Shown: positions 1-16,100 of the stretch, piece after piece | Numbering within the stretch: the first letter of the stretch is position 1 | How the letters are laid out: each line of letters begins with the position of its first letter | Origin: Scleroderma bovista | Lineage: Eukaryota > Basidiomycota > Agaricomycetes > Boletales > Sclerodermataceae | Direction: 5' to 3' | Assembly: GCA_037178675.1 (NCBI GenBank) | Contig: JAYMGJ010000346.1 | Coordinates: 203,488-267,487, forward strand | Length of the DNA stretch: 64,000 nucleotides | The notes under the pieces: generated by a model | What the model was told of the DNA's origin: nothing | The model's input: only the letters and a program-made list of their open reading frames with translations | The model's database searches: none | Translations under genes and position numbers: made by a program

Positions 1-233
1 AGTAGAGGTCTTTCAGCAAGCATGAGAGCAGAACGAACGAGCCACATGCATTCCTCCTCCATCAAGGAACCTGCCTCGGATGGCACACCAGGAAGACGAT
101 AGTCTGGGTTTGCAAAGTGATCAAGTACACGATCATACTCTGACTTTTCCTGCTCGTTCAACTCTGACGGGGGTAATGCAGAAGGATGAGTTGACACGGG
201 CAGAGGGACGTGTGTAGGGGATGAGAGTGTCAT
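1..233 (-). CDS. CRAL-TRIO (SEC14-like) lipid-binding protein, 5' part, runs off window
   Basis: This is the first exon of a minus-strand gene whose remainder lies beyond the left edge. The start ATG is at 233-231 and the exon ends at about 39, where a GTTCGT donor follows the codons for M-W-L; positions 1-38 are the beginning of intron 1. The 65 visible residues closely match the first exon of the neighbour at 699-1842: both carry HVPLPV, THPSA, EKSEYDRVL and an EC-M-W-L end. The downstream gene joins this exon to a typical CRAL-TRIO N-terminal helix, so the same product is inferred here: a cytosolic SEC14-like protein that binds or transfers phospholipids. The two genes are therefore a tandem duplication. 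Nothing can be said about whether the rest of this copy is intact. Confidence 0.7.
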   Translation of the reverse strand, partial: MTLSSPTHVPLPVSTHPSALPPSELNEQEKSEYDRVLDHFANPDYRLPGVPSEAGSLMEEECMWLVRSALMLAERPL

Positions 234-698
234 TGTTGGTCAAGATCTCGAATTCGGCAGCGAATAAGTAGCAGGTCTGTGCCACAATTCGTTACAAGGC
301 GCCTGTGCGCTCGCAGCGCGGTTTGAAGACTCATTGGACCAGAGAAGTGGTACGAGTACATAGCGACTGAGGCACTAACCAAATGGAGACTAATTCGTAC
401 GCTCCAGGTCTGGTATCGTCGAAGTCCCCACTTGTAAGTGGATGCTGGGCGTTCCGTTATTCGAGCCGAAGTTCATCACATCCCCAGTGGATAAGATGCT
501 AAGCAATAATATGATAAGTCCTAAAATATACATGTGAAAAAATCGCCCAAGTGAAAAACTCCGCACCGGCATTTGCCGCCTTTATTCGGCTCTCATTCCG
601 TCGGCTTTGCCTCCGTCGAGTTTAGGCGCACCGAAAATATCTAAATCTAAATGAATGGTATGCGAACATCGTCTCGAGGGTAAATAATGAAGCTGCCT
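234..698. other. Intergenic spacer between the two CRAL-TRIO copies
   Basis: No supported gene. A 60-codon minus-strand frame (390-572) with one hydrophobic stretch has no family resemblance and lies where the promoter of the first copy and the 3' end of the second copy should be. Confidence 0.5.
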
Positions 699-1842
699 TC
701 ACGAGCTTCCATCCCGATGGTCAGGTTTCTCCCCGTCTACCTTTTCAGCATCACATAGTCCGACCTTGACGTCCCATTCCTTAATGCCAATAACTCCCCC
801 CAGCTTGCGCCATACCACCATCATGTCTTTCCTCCGCGTACCACACATCTCGACGAGTGCGGGCCAATAAATAGCATGCTCATACATGAACATCTGGGAA
901 CCCTCCCATCCATCATGAACAAGCTGATCGAGCTCGAATACCTTCGCATTAGGCTCCCCGGGCTTCTCTCCTTCGACTTTGTTGCGATCTTCAGAGTTCC
1001 GCCAGAGGCCCCGGTCATCCTTCACGGGATTGAAGATCATCTTTGAACGCGTCACCGGGTCGATGAATGGCATGATGAGCTTGAAGAATGTATGGACGAG
1101 CCATGGCACATGAGCGATAAGGGCTGCACCAAGCCTTTCAGGGTAATGCGTCTGTAGGATATTCAAAACAGTGCGACAAGTGGAGAAACTTGAATTTTTT
1201 GCTTTGTCAGCGAAGTCGAGCAGTAGTGCCAATGTTCTAAGAATTGCATTAGCGACGTGAAGAATCTAGCTGACCGACGACTTACTCGACACCAGGGCCC
1301 ATGAGGTCGATTGCGCGTTCGAGTGTCCACACGACGAACTGAATCTGCCGCGGTGACTCCTCGGTATTCTGCTTGCTTGGGCACATGTACAATCCTGGTC
1401 TGCCATGAGTATCGTAACCGAACAGGAATTCCTTGCCTGTGACTGCTTCGGGTTCGACTAGTTCAGCAGTGACAGTGTCATAGAGGCCAAAGTCACGCCG
1501 CCACTTCAGGGTGTCTTCAATACGCTTGATAGTCGCAGCGACATCGTGTTTGGTGGCGCGTAGATAGCGGAGGATGCACTCGTAAGACTACCCTTACAAC
1601 ACAGGTAAGTAGAAAGCTTTCAACATGAACTCTGAACGAACGAGCCACATGCATTCCCCCTCTGTTAGGGAACCTGCCATCTCAGATGACACACCAGGCA
1701 GAACATACTCGGGATTTGAAAAGTGTTTTAGGACACGATCGTACTCTGATTTTTCCCGTTGATTCAACTCTGGTGGAGGTGACGCAGAAGGGTGAGTCGG
1801 TACAGGAAGAGGTACATGTATAGCAGGAATGGGACCAGACAT
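699..1842 (-). CDS. CRAL-TRIO (SEC14-like) lipid-binding/transfer protein
   Basis: Three exons, 1642-1842, 1286-1587 and 699-1236, give a 346-residue protein. Introns (1588-1641 and 1237-1285) have GTTCGT..TAG and GTAAGT..TTAG borders, and the frames join exactly. The N-terminal region reads WLSYECILRYLRATKHDV across intron 1, the usual CRAL-TRIO N-terminal helix. The lipid-binding domain follows, with FGYDTHGRP, then LLLDFADKA after intron 2,, followed by the gate-helix region around YPERLGAALIAHVPW. Family knowledge: SEC14-like proteins bind phosphatidylinositol or other hydrophobic ligands in the cytosol and link lipid metabolism to membrane traffic. It lies downstream of a second copy of itself on the same strand. 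No defects are seen. The exact ligand cannot be inferred. Confidence 0.85.
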
Positions 1843-3515
1843 AGTTGGTGGAGAAACACCTGCAGCGTTTCTCCAATTCGCCTCCGAATCACTTATGTAA
1901 TTCCTAACTTGGAGAAACTGATCTTTGCATCATCCCTCCAGTGCCTTCTTAACCTTGTCAAAGTATTGCGCTCCCCCTCCACCCCCTCCATGCCCAATAT
2001 GTCGTGGAGCCCGGAAACGGCAAAATGGTTCGCCACTTCGGCCCACATTACATCGAATCCCGACTCAGGGTCTACAATTCGACGACCGAGATGGTCTTTC
2101 CCTTCCAAATTCCCTGACATTGCCTTGCAAGCCGTGGCATCCGATTATGAAAATATATAGGCTGTTGGTCGTTCTGCATCCAGTCTGATGTATGTCATTC
2201 TCTGGGGTGCTTCATGCTTCGTCGAGGTTTACTCTAGGTCCCCGGCATGCCTGCTTTGTACAATATATATGCGATCAAGGTGTCGTCGCTCCTTTGACCC
2301 CATTCCGGAGTGTCCTGTTTGATTCAATCCCTGCCACAAAAACGCTCTACTTTTTTAAAATTTCTTTTTTTGATATCTACCGATCTTGATCTCTCAACAT
2401 CAACGGACTACCTGGGTAACGGCAGGCGATGCGTATAGCTTTGCTTAGGGGATCCTGTCCTTCGTACGGGTCCTAGCCACTAGGTCGCTAGAGGTACTCC
2501 ACCTCCATACTCCGAGTCACGAGTGCACCATACGGTGTAATTGGGATGTAAGTGCATCCATTCCGTTGCAGTGGATTACGGCAGTTTGTGAAAATAATGA
2601 TATTGCACCGCCTGTAAATTTTCCGGGATACTCTGTTGCGGAAAATTTACGTGCCATGTCATGTTTACTTCTATCAATCAATCAATCCTCCAGTTTGCAA
2701 TTACATCGAATATACTCGCTCGTTCTATTTCAAGATAGACCCTGACGCTGTCGGCTTGTACCCATGCATCCCTCTTTATCTCGGGCAAGCAAGTCCACGC
2801 TTACTACTGACGTCCACCCGATCAAGTCTTCCTCGCCAAGCCCGCTGTCGATTCGGTATTAGTCCAGCCAAGCGCCGGCCCGCATGCTTCTTGCTGCAGC
2901 ATCGCACTTGTTTCCGGACAGTCAGATTCATTCAGTGCTACTACTTACCCCCGCACCGATAAAAAATAACAACTTGATTATTATTATGAAAATGGATGGA
3001 CGGCGTGTGGGAGGTTGTGCTTGCCGTCGCGTTCAACCATCGCAGTGTGGGCAAACTTGGTCAGCCAAAGTTCCGTTAATTGTGGAGCGGTACTGCTACA
3101 ATATGGTGTATCAGTTTTTCTGGTGCGTGATGTTGCACGACACAAGTCAAGATACGTAGTCGCACTTTCCTTACATCACTAGTCGTCCATAGCGATCTGT
3201 TAGAGGGAAGCCTTATCTGCCTTGCTTCTCTTTGGCAACACAACTTAAAGCTCGCGCGCTGGATCGGCGTTTCGGCCTCTCGACCAGGCAAGGACGTTTT
3301 TGATCGTCAATGAATTCGGCTGGCAGGTCGTTCCCCGATAGTGGTTTAACCTCAATATTGACCTACTAAGATCTCAGATTATTGTGCTGACTAGGATGCG
3401 CTGAGTTATGTAAATCAGCCTGATACTAATCAGTGGTAGTACAACGATTCGAAGGAAGAAGCTGCAGTAAACCAAATCAATTACATTCGAGGGTTGGATC
3501 TTCCGAGCAGTCGCT
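1843..3515. other. Gene-poor spacer, 1.7 kb
   Basis: I recognise no gene. A 75-codon minus-strand frame at 1893-2120 (contains VMWAEVANHF) is moderately protein-like but unplaced; it could be an exon remnant. The stretch also holds a perfect 12-bp inverted repeat at 2614-2650. Several overlapping short frames in 2636-3291 look like noise. Confidence 0.4.
2614..2650. repeat. Perfect 12-bp inverted repeat (hairpin)
   Basis: GTAAATTTTCCG at 2614-2625 is mirrored exactly by CGGAAAATTTAC at 2639-2650 with a 13-nt loop. It lies in the gene-poor spacer. It may be a remnant of a small palindromic element or chance structure. Confidence 0.6.
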
Positions 3516-5149
3516 CTATTCGAAACCTCTAGCGAGAATATCTAGGATTCTCGACTTTAATTCCGTCGGTAAACCCATAGAAATGTCGATGGAACCTTGA
3601 CGAGCGTGCCAAACACCATCGGCTCCCTTCACCGGGTTGGATTTAAAAGCCCGGAGTTGAAAATTCATAAATCCTTCACCATGATATCTCGAACCATCCG
3701 GAAAGCCGAAGTTTACACTACACCAATCAACCCTAGACAAGTCAGCATATATCACTTTCTGATGAGCTGGCCGGTAAATGTTTCAGTACACTCACGAAGA
3801 AGTCGCATTTACATCCATCACGTCATCATAAGACCTGAAGACAAACGACTTCCCTGAATTGGCGGTGGTCAGCATGCGGTCGGTTGCAGTGCTCAACCAA
3901 TTCTCAAGATCTTGGGGGTCTCGGCTGCGAATGATGGAGGTACGAATCGCAGTCGCAATCCCGACCATATCTAAGGGCAACTGTTCTGTAACAATCTGGT
4001 GTGGGTTAAGAAAATTGCAAACAATGCAGAAAGACGAGCACAGACAGATTGGACCGCGTTTCCTGCCACGTTCTCCTCAACGAATGGTGCTTTTACCCTT
4101 CGATACTTGTACGGAGATTAAGTAATATCACTCGGACGGGAATGTGCCCCCCACTTACACTGCCTATGTTGGTAACCATTCGTATGGGTTTTTCCTGACA
4201 GCGATTCAGAATAGTGACAATATAAGCCGTGAGGCAGTCTTGGATCGTGAGCATTTGCTGCCCGCTTGAACTGATTGTCGCATGTAATCTACCCAGCTCT
4301 TCGCCAGTGAACCGCCAATGCAGGATCTCAACACCCTTCCGGGCTTCCACAAATTTAGCGCCGATTTCAGCGAAGGGATACACATAGTGGAGTAGAGGGA
4401 TCTTAGGATAGTATTCTGTGGCGATGGCTTCCGAGGGCGGTGGCAAGACGTGTTTCCGGAATGTTGGTGTAGGAAACTCTGGTACTTTTTTCTGGTAGAA
4501 TTGCGACAGAGTATGGATGAAACGGAAGCGGGCAGTGGCGTCACCTTTTTAAATAAAAGGTCATGTAGTCTTTCGCATTTGACCATCTAGACACAACTTA
4601 CTGACCTAGAGTGTGATGCCAGGATATACCAATGCATGTTTCTTCAAAAAAAAAGGTAAGTTTACAACGGAGCAACGGTTCTGTCCCATTGATAAGGCTG
4701 GCGTGGGTGCGCTGGGGAAATGCAAGGAATGCTAAGGCCTCTTGTATGACCCAGTCTTCTTGCAAAAACGAACTCGAAGATTTCTCTTCGACGTGACTAA
4801 CACCCACGGGCACAGGAGTATTTGTGAGTTCGATCTAAGAAGACAGTGAACTATGTAACTGTTGGCCAAGGAACCACTTACAAACCAACGCCCGTCTTGA
4901 TGACGTAGCTGCCCAGCTGCATGGGGATACAACTGAAGGGCATTTGAAAGGGCATTCTTGAACTTCTCCACATCAATCGGTCCAGGGAGGATATGCAGGC
5001 TGTTGACCTTTCAAAGGAAAATGCCTATAAGAATCAGGACATGAACAACCATAATTTGGACCTACGTCGTGGAACCACAGATCGTGGGCCAGATCAACAG
5101 CAGTTTGGTCATGGACTACAGTGGGCAACTTTGGGGAGACGAGGTGCAT
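3516..5149 (-). CDS. BAHD-type acyltransferase (transferase family, HXXXD)
   Basis: Seven exons: 5066-5149, 4882-5007, 4606-4834, 4159-4544, 4046-4105, 3796-3995 and 3516-3732. They sum to 1302 nt, a 433-residue protein, within the usual 430-480. Key evidence is the catalytic HXXXD box, read as WHHTLGD only after removing the intron at 4545-4605. The C-terminal NFGFPDG stands where plant BAHD enzymes have DFGWG. Other family landmarks are LYPHAAGQLR near the N terminus and NVAGNAV before the last third. Known role: transfer of an acyl group from acyl-CoA to a hydroxyl or amine of a small molecule, usually in the cytosol. The acceptor cannot be predicted; fungal relatives act on trichothecenes, alkaloids and similar metabolites. 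The start was chosen as the only ATG in frame with the first conserved block. Confidence 0.85.
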
Positions 5150-5274
5150 GGCGGTATTATCAAGAGCAACACTGATGCGGAGCGGGGTCTGTCATACCAC
5201 TGGAATCGAATGGTCTATACTTCTGATGCGTTCCTGATAATCAGATAGTCCATTCTTGCTGTGATAGTACGGGC

Positions 5275-5281
5275 ATATATA
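5275..5281 (-). promoter_or_regulatory. TATA box upstream of the acyltransferase
   Basis: The minus strand reads TATATAT about 125 bp upstream of the start codon at 5149, a plausible fungal core promoter distance. Based on motif and position only. Confidence 0.4.
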
Positions 5282-5478
5282 GCCTTGCGCTCTATCCGGT
5301 GTGTTGGAGTCACACAAACCTCATCTGCAATGGATAGGTATCATTGCTTCGGAGCCTTATGATAATACAGTGTGTCAGGGAACTGTGATTGCCATACTGG
5401 GAAAACGAGCTGATACAGTGGTACGAAAACTAGATACTATCAAGACAGAGCTCGCAGATCACAACAACCACCACGAGC

Positions 5479-9276
<3,798 letters not shown>

Positions 9277-9626
9277 GCAGTAGGTGTCGAACGTCAAATA
9301 GCAGGGGCATTACACACTTGAGCTCTAATGCTGACTCAGCCTGGTTACTACGTGACAGTCACACTCTGTGTGGTTGTCACAGCACTCTTGAGTCACTCCG
9401 GTAGTCCTACAATTCTCGTAGAAGACCGTCTGGCGCTGGGTCGTCGTTCTTTTCCTCCGTCGCCTTCCGTAGACATGTCCGCATCCACGTTCTGTTGAGG
9501 TCCCGCCGTGAGAGCATTTTGGGGACAGGTTACAAGTTAGCATGATATTTATCGTACACGATAATGAGTGAGTATTCAGTACGATTTGGACACAAACATG
9601 TTTTGTAGAGACTTCTTTCATTGAAC
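9277..9626. other. Spacer between GH3 3' end and PRP22 start
   Basis: 350 bp with no supported gene. It must contain the PRP22 promoter and the GH3 3' UTR. No clear TATA box or terminator signal was found. Confidence 0.5.
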
Positions 9627-12600
9627 CTACAGACCATTCCATTCAAGTCCCTTGGACACAGCGAATTTGCCCGTCAGGGGCAAATGCTCGCTACTGGGTC
9701 CCACGGAAACAGAGTATTCACCACTTTCAACGTTCCACCGTGTAAAGCTTTCATCCCAGTAAGAAACAGCATACTTGTCCAGGTTCAGCGTAACCCTCCG
9801 GGATTCTCCGGGAGCCAAGTCCTTGACCTTGCTGAAAGCCCGCAGTATCAGTTTAGGGTGGGTAACGTGCGACGTTGACGACATCGAAACATATAGCTGG
9901 ACAATCTCCGATCCGGAAACGTAGCCAGTGTTGGTTAATGTCAAGGAGGCTGTGAGGTTGAAGTCCCCGTCGCTAACGATTGGGTCGGACAACTCTAGGT
10001 CGGAATATGAAAAGGTAGTGTACGATAGCCCGTGTCTGCGGCAAGCCATGATGTCAATTTATCGAGCATTTAACCATGTGGCTACATACCCGAAAGCAAA
10101 CAAAGGGGAAATTCCCCTGTGGTGATAGTGCTTGTAACCCTGAAACAAAGCCTCGGTACATCAAATTCCCAAGAGGGTTCTAAACTTACAACAAATAGGT
10201 CTTCGGCATAACGGACCTCGCCATTCTCTGAATGGAAATGTCCATGAGAAGGGACATCCTCAAGTCGCTTCGGGAAAGTCAACGAAAGTTTCCCAGATGG
10301 ATTCTTCTTTCCTAAAAGTACATCGGCGATAGCATCGCCTGTAGCATTTCCAAGATACCAGGTATGCAAAATAGCTGGTACAGAATCGGCCCAAGGGAAT
10401 GCAATCGAGGACCCCTAAGAGCAGACGCTATCGGAAAGGATAAGCCATTGATGAATGCAGGAGACTCACCGACTGTGTGACGACCACTGTATTCGGGTTG
10501 GCCGCTACAACCTTGGATATCAGCTCGTCAGTGCGACCTGGCAAACCTAAGGTCTTCCTATCGTATCCTTCCGTTTCCCACTCAGCATTGAGTCCCACAA
10601 CAGCGATGACGACATCTGCTTCCTTGGCCAATTGGACAGCTTCCTCGATCATATGCTCTGGGTCCTGAACTTCTGCACCCCCGAGTTTAACACCAGGGTT
10701 GCTGTCCATCACTACTTCATCTTCGTCTTCATCAGCTGGACCCCGGACATTGCAGAACTCCACAGTGACATTGTGAGCGACTCCAGCCTTCAGTTCTGCC
10801 CGACCCTTCTCTTCTCTAGAGCCGCAGTTAAAGAATGTCTCGCCCCTGCACTGCCTGGTCCAGTTATCAATCACAAGTTTTCCATCGACATAAAGCTAAA
10901 TATTTGTCAGTAAAGGGAGTCAATCTGCTGAGGGATGAACGTTCTCACTTTCGCCCTTCCAGCTACGGACAAACCGAACTCAAACGTACAGTCTCGTGCT
11001 CTGGGTTTCAGCTGGCCCTCAAGTCTTAATGTCCATCGACGCGTGATCCCTGCCGGAATAGAAGTGCCGATAAACATGCGGGTTTCATCAATTAAACGCG
11101 TTTCCAGTGGCGTAGTTAGTGGGGTCATGCTCTCGTCGCTCTCGTGGTTGAACCAAGAACCAAGGAAGCCACGCTCCCCGGAAGGGGATACAAGCTCAAA
11201 GTCGAGTGTTGGCATCTCCATGTATGCTGCAATAATGTAAGTATCACACTCCCTTTGCTCCTGAAATACATACTTCTTGCTCCCTCGCTGTATGTCACGT
11301 CCACGCTCGGGGATACCGCGTTGACGATTCCGTCATAAGGCGAAACAAAATACGAAGGCTTCAATGTAGCAGAGCCTCCACCCGACAGAACGATAGCTTT
11401 AGCATTTCCGCCAACGATAGCGATTTTTTTGAGCTTAGCTGGCTGCAAGGGAAGAAACCTATTTTCGTTCTTGAGTAAAACGATAGTCTCAGCTGCGACC
11501 CTACGCATGAGTTCCATTGCTTCCTGACTTGAATCCGTGCGTTCTATCCCGTCCCCGTCCAAGACCTGAACAAGCAAGGCAGTGAGCAGGCTTTATATAC
11601 TGAAGATTAGATCTCACCTCGGGTGCCTCTTGCGCGGCTCGCTTGACCAGTTCTACCACCTTCCTTGCACGTTCTTTGATGGTGCGAACGGTCAACTTGC
11701 GTGATGTGATAGACCGGGTCATAAGATCGGGTGTTCGCCACTTGTTCAGACCCGGCATCTCCAGATCAACCCCAGCATTGACACTGAGATCGACACTATA
11801 ATTGCCAAACCTGCAGTCATCGTCAATACTTTATACCTTAAAGAAGAAACGAGTCCACGGCATCGTACCAGTCAGTCATGACCAATCCATCAAACTTCCA
11901 CTCTTTTCGGAGAATCTCCTGGAGTAAATGATGATTTTCACCAGCATGGGTGCCATTGACGCGATTATAACTGGCGGGAAATAAGGAATTCGTGAACGCA
12001 TGCAATGGGTATAAATTGGAGGCGTACGCAGTCATATAGCACCATGGCTTAGCATATTTCTGGGCAAGCATGAATGGCAGGAGGTATATTTCGCGGAGAG
12101 CCCTCTGGCTAACGACGCAGTTGTAGCCCATCCGATCATTTTCCATGTCATTGCAACTGGTATACACGTTGAAGGTCAGTAGCAAGAGGCAAAAATATTA
12201 CGAACAACTCACACAAAGTGCTTGATGGAAGTCCCTATGCCACCTTTTTGGACACCTTTCACAAATGCGGCGGCAGTCAACCCTGACAACGTGGGGTCTT
12301 CGGAATAACTTTCAAAAGACTAGTATTCAACGGCGTATGTCACCGGACTAAATATAGTGCCAAAGATAAAATGCACCCACCCGACCTCCCAGGGGATTCT
12401 GCGGGACAAAATCATCAGCGCAAAAAAACAACGGATGAAATACATAAATATTACTCTTTGAATATTGACCGTTGGCGCGAGGATGACAGACGCCGCCTTG
12501 CGCTTTGCCTCATTGGACAACAATTTAAAGCCCACTTCTTCGATGAGTTCCGTATCCCATGTTGCCCCGAGGGCGGTTGCACAAGGCAAACATTTGGCAG

Positions 12601-12911
12601 GAGTGCTCATGAAGAAGTGGCTGCCCCTGATGCCTACACTCGATGCAGTAGTCATTAATAGCCATAGCTCCAAGCGTCACCGAAAATGGGACTTGCCATT
12701 TGGGCCATCGCTGACCTGGATAACATGCGGTGAGTTGTGGGGATCTGGGGCTCGGATAATGGGATCACACCTTGATTGCAGGCACTCCCAGGCGAGGTAC
12801 TTGATGAGTGTGCCAAAAGCCTACACCTGCAGTCAGTAGTATGGCTTCGTCTGTCGTCAGTGCCTTTACAATATGATCAACATCGCCACTGGCTATATCA
12901 GAAGGAGGCAT
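9627..12911 (-). CDS. GH3 beta-glucosidase with PA14 insert
   Basis: Thirteen exons: 12771-12911, 12697-12715, 12455-12633, 12381-12398, 12213-12319, 11869-12156, 11618-11810, 11274-11565, 10949-11226, 10470-10895, 10190-10414, 10090-10139 and 9627-10035. They give 2625 nt, 874 residues. Landmarks in order: [31 protein letters not shown], and VMTDWFG with the nucleophile Asp at about residue 250. A PA14 domain covers roughly residues 405-560 ([13 protein letters not shown]); the second GH3 domain has [19 protein letters not shown], and a fibronectin-III-like C terminus begins near GHGLSYTTF. There is no signal peptide, so it is probably intracellular. Known role: hydrolysis of cellobiose or other beta-glucosides. 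Two exons are only 18 and 19 nt, and intron 12634-12696 begins with GC rather than GT. Confidence 0.92.
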
Positions 12912-13188
12912 GGTGGGGAAATGTGCTACAACTCGCAAGTTCGCATCCACACCTTTATCACCAGTCCAGCTCGCGAACACATCGTTGTATTATGGTAACA
13001 ACTTCCGAGTAATGCCCGAAGATTCCCCTTGGAGAAGCTTTATTCTCAGATGAGTCAGCTAATTGGAATTCAACGGAGCTGCGGTCAAAGGGATGGAGCT
13101 TTCCAAACGAGACTTTGTACATAGAAAACAATAAAGGAATGCCAGATAAATCATGCCCATCACTATACACTTTCCTAATCTCCTGCCA

Positions 13189-16100
13189 TCATGGGTCCTG
13201 AGCGTGGGGATCAACTGGATGGGGCATCCCACCAAGCTGTTCGCCGTGTACGCGGAAACGGTATAAGCATGTATACTCTTTCTTCCCCCAGTTGTTCTTC
13301 ATCACAAGGACCACGATGCCAAAGTCAACACCGAGCTCGCGTACCTCTTGGCGTATGGGGAAGGTTTGTATGTTCGATGAGGAGTTGGCATCGTATGTGA
13401 AGGAAGCGAGACGAATGAATGGCTCATCCTGTGGCAGCATGGGCGGGTAGATGTCTTCGGCTGGTTCATCCTCGAAAGGCACACCTAACTCTTCTGCGCG
13501 TTGCTGTTGCGCTGCGCGCTGTGCAGCTCGCTCCCCCCTCCATGATATCACCTTCTCGAGATTATCCTTGCCCTCCACAAGACCCCAGACCTCCATATCC
13601 CTAGGAGCGGTACGCAAGTCGAACGCAACCTCCCTCGCGACGTGGTCGATTGTAAAGTCGGAAATGAAAGCTGGTGATGCAAGTGCTACACCCAGTTGAC
13701 CAGAGTCACCGCTCATGGGCCAGCAAAGGCCACTGTGAATATCCTGATGGAGGGCGGTGATCGGTGATCGACCAACTTCACGTCCATGGCCAGTCATCCA
13801 GCCCATAACCCTGCCGCGGAAGGTAGTTGGCCGCATTTCGAGCGTGTGTGACGTAAGGTGTGGTATTGGGCGTGCTCCAGCCGAGTGCAACGCAAAGTCC
13901 GCGCGGGAGATGATGTCCTGTGTGGAAACCCGAGCGACAGCAGAATCGACGAGATGCGAAATCAGCGACGTCACGTCACTGCCATCGCCAGCCTTGATTG
14001 TAAGACCAGTACCAGCGGTGACACCAGATTTGAGCTTCGACCACCAAGCAGGGCCGTCCGATGATCGCGGTGGTGGTTGCTTGGACAACTCGATCGCTTC
14101 CTGAACGCCACCCTCAACAGAGCCCAAACGTTGCTCAAGTGACCTCAATCTCTCCTGCGCTTCGGCATCATGGGTCGGCAAAGGAAGCTGAACGGTCTCC
14201 CGAGGGGCAGATTCCATAGACTTCAGCTGAGTCTGCAAGACATCCAACTCTCGCCTCAGCTCGATCAGTCCCAAACTTGCCGCAGCCTGGTGATGAGACT
14301 CGGCATCAGCAGCACGTTTAGCCTCCTCGCGAAGTCGGGCTTCGAGGGCATATATCCTGTTCACGACTTCACCATGTGCCCGCGCTTCAAGGTCCTGTTG
14401 CGCTCGAGTACGTTGATGGTCAAGGGATAGCCCTGAAAGGACAGTTTCTATGTTTTGCAATCGCAGAGTGAGTTCACCAAGATTGGTAATTGGGGAATCA
14501 GGAGCGTAATATGGTCGATGAGCAGGGCGGAAGGGAAGCAATTCGACTAAGGGATCGTAAAGTTTGAACCATGCGATGTAGATTGCGAGACCGATAATTG
14601 CAAATTGGCTTAGGATTATAAATGGTCGAGGGTTAGTGTTTGATAAGAATGCGATTGGTTTCTGCAACAAAATGTCGACTGTTGAGCCCAGTATGCGGCC
14701 GAGTATTAAGAATGCGGTCGTGATGATGTGAAGGACGGAAGTCAGTGTTCCAAAAAAAAACCGTATCACTCGGTTGACGAGCAAGCCCAAGAATCCCCCT
14801 ACGGAAAATGAACGCGAAGGACGGTCAGAAGTGTGGATGATGCCATCGGTTAATGGAGGTTCGTCGGTCTCATGTATTGTTTCAAGACCAGACGTCTCCA
14901 ATCCAGACTCCACATCCATGGAGACATTTGTAGGCGCATGTTGGGGTTCTGTGAGAACTGCGTCGCGAGATACCGAGCTTCGTGAAAGAGGGGGGACAGA
15001 AGTTCGGGTTACCGAGCCTCGACCGACGGAAGCAAGTTGGGCGGAGGAATGCTTCAAAATCCATGAATGATAAGGAATAATACACAAGATGAAAGATCCC
15101 ACCTCCTCGCTTCCGCTGCTACTGCCTTCATCATCCACCGCTTCACCTGTCGCTAGAATTTTGGTACCTTTTCGCCTCTTCCTTCGCTTGTCGTAGCCAG
15201 CTACTGTTGGTAGCGAAGTCAGAGTGCCAGGGCCCAAATCCCTCTTCCTGAGTTTCTTTTTCCGTTTCTTCCCATCATCTGAGATATTGTCATCCGACTC
15301 CTCCAAGTCAGACGCTGTTGGACGGTAGGCTTTATTGTCGACTGACATCCTGTTCCGTCTGTGTGTGTTCTTCGTCGCTGGGGGTTGCTGCCCTTGTTCC
15401 AGCTCCTGAGACCGCTCACTCAGTTGTTGCTGGAGTCTCTGGTATTCGTGTTCCTCGTCCGCGTAGTCATAGCTCGAGTCCCTTCCGTTGGCTGTTGCAG
15501 CGGAGGTATCTACTGGTTCCGTGGAGCGCTGGCGCAAATAAAACGTGGCGGATCCTAAAACTCGTTTGGATGCGTCGAGGGCGGTTTCGAGGGGACTCTT
15601 TCCTCGCGCACTATGGTCGACAGAGACTGAGTGTGATTGTGACTGGTCCTCGGCTTCCGAATCTGACACGTGTGTCAATCCAGAGGCTTGTTTGGACAGC
15701 GGCTTTCGGTTAGTTCGTTGAGCAAGACGGTTAGGGGGTGGTGCCAGCCGTCGGTTGCTAGTGGAGTGTGTCTCCTTCTCGTACTCGACTGACGTGCTAC
15801 GTGGCACAGCGAGGTTGCCCTGAGAGCCAGAGGCCCATGAGTTGTTGGGATTGCTTGGGTGCATTTCGTGTGAGGTGGATGCGGCTTGGTTGAATGCGGC
15901 GGCAATGTTGACCGAGGTATCTTTGACGGCCCACTTCTCGGGCTGTAGCGAGGTATTGAGTGGCTGTTTGCGTTTGAGACGGGCGTAGCGGACGAGAGCG
16001 GTCTCGTCTTGGTTATCTGTGGAGTCCAGAGCTGGAGCTGAACGAGACGAAGCGGAGATGGGTTTTGGAGGTGAACGAGAGCCTGCGGTTGGAGCCCTAG

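Noticed and set aside
390..572. 60-codon minus-strand frame with a hydrophobic stretch
   Set aside because: No family resemblance and it occupies the expected promoter region of the first CRAL-TRIO gene.
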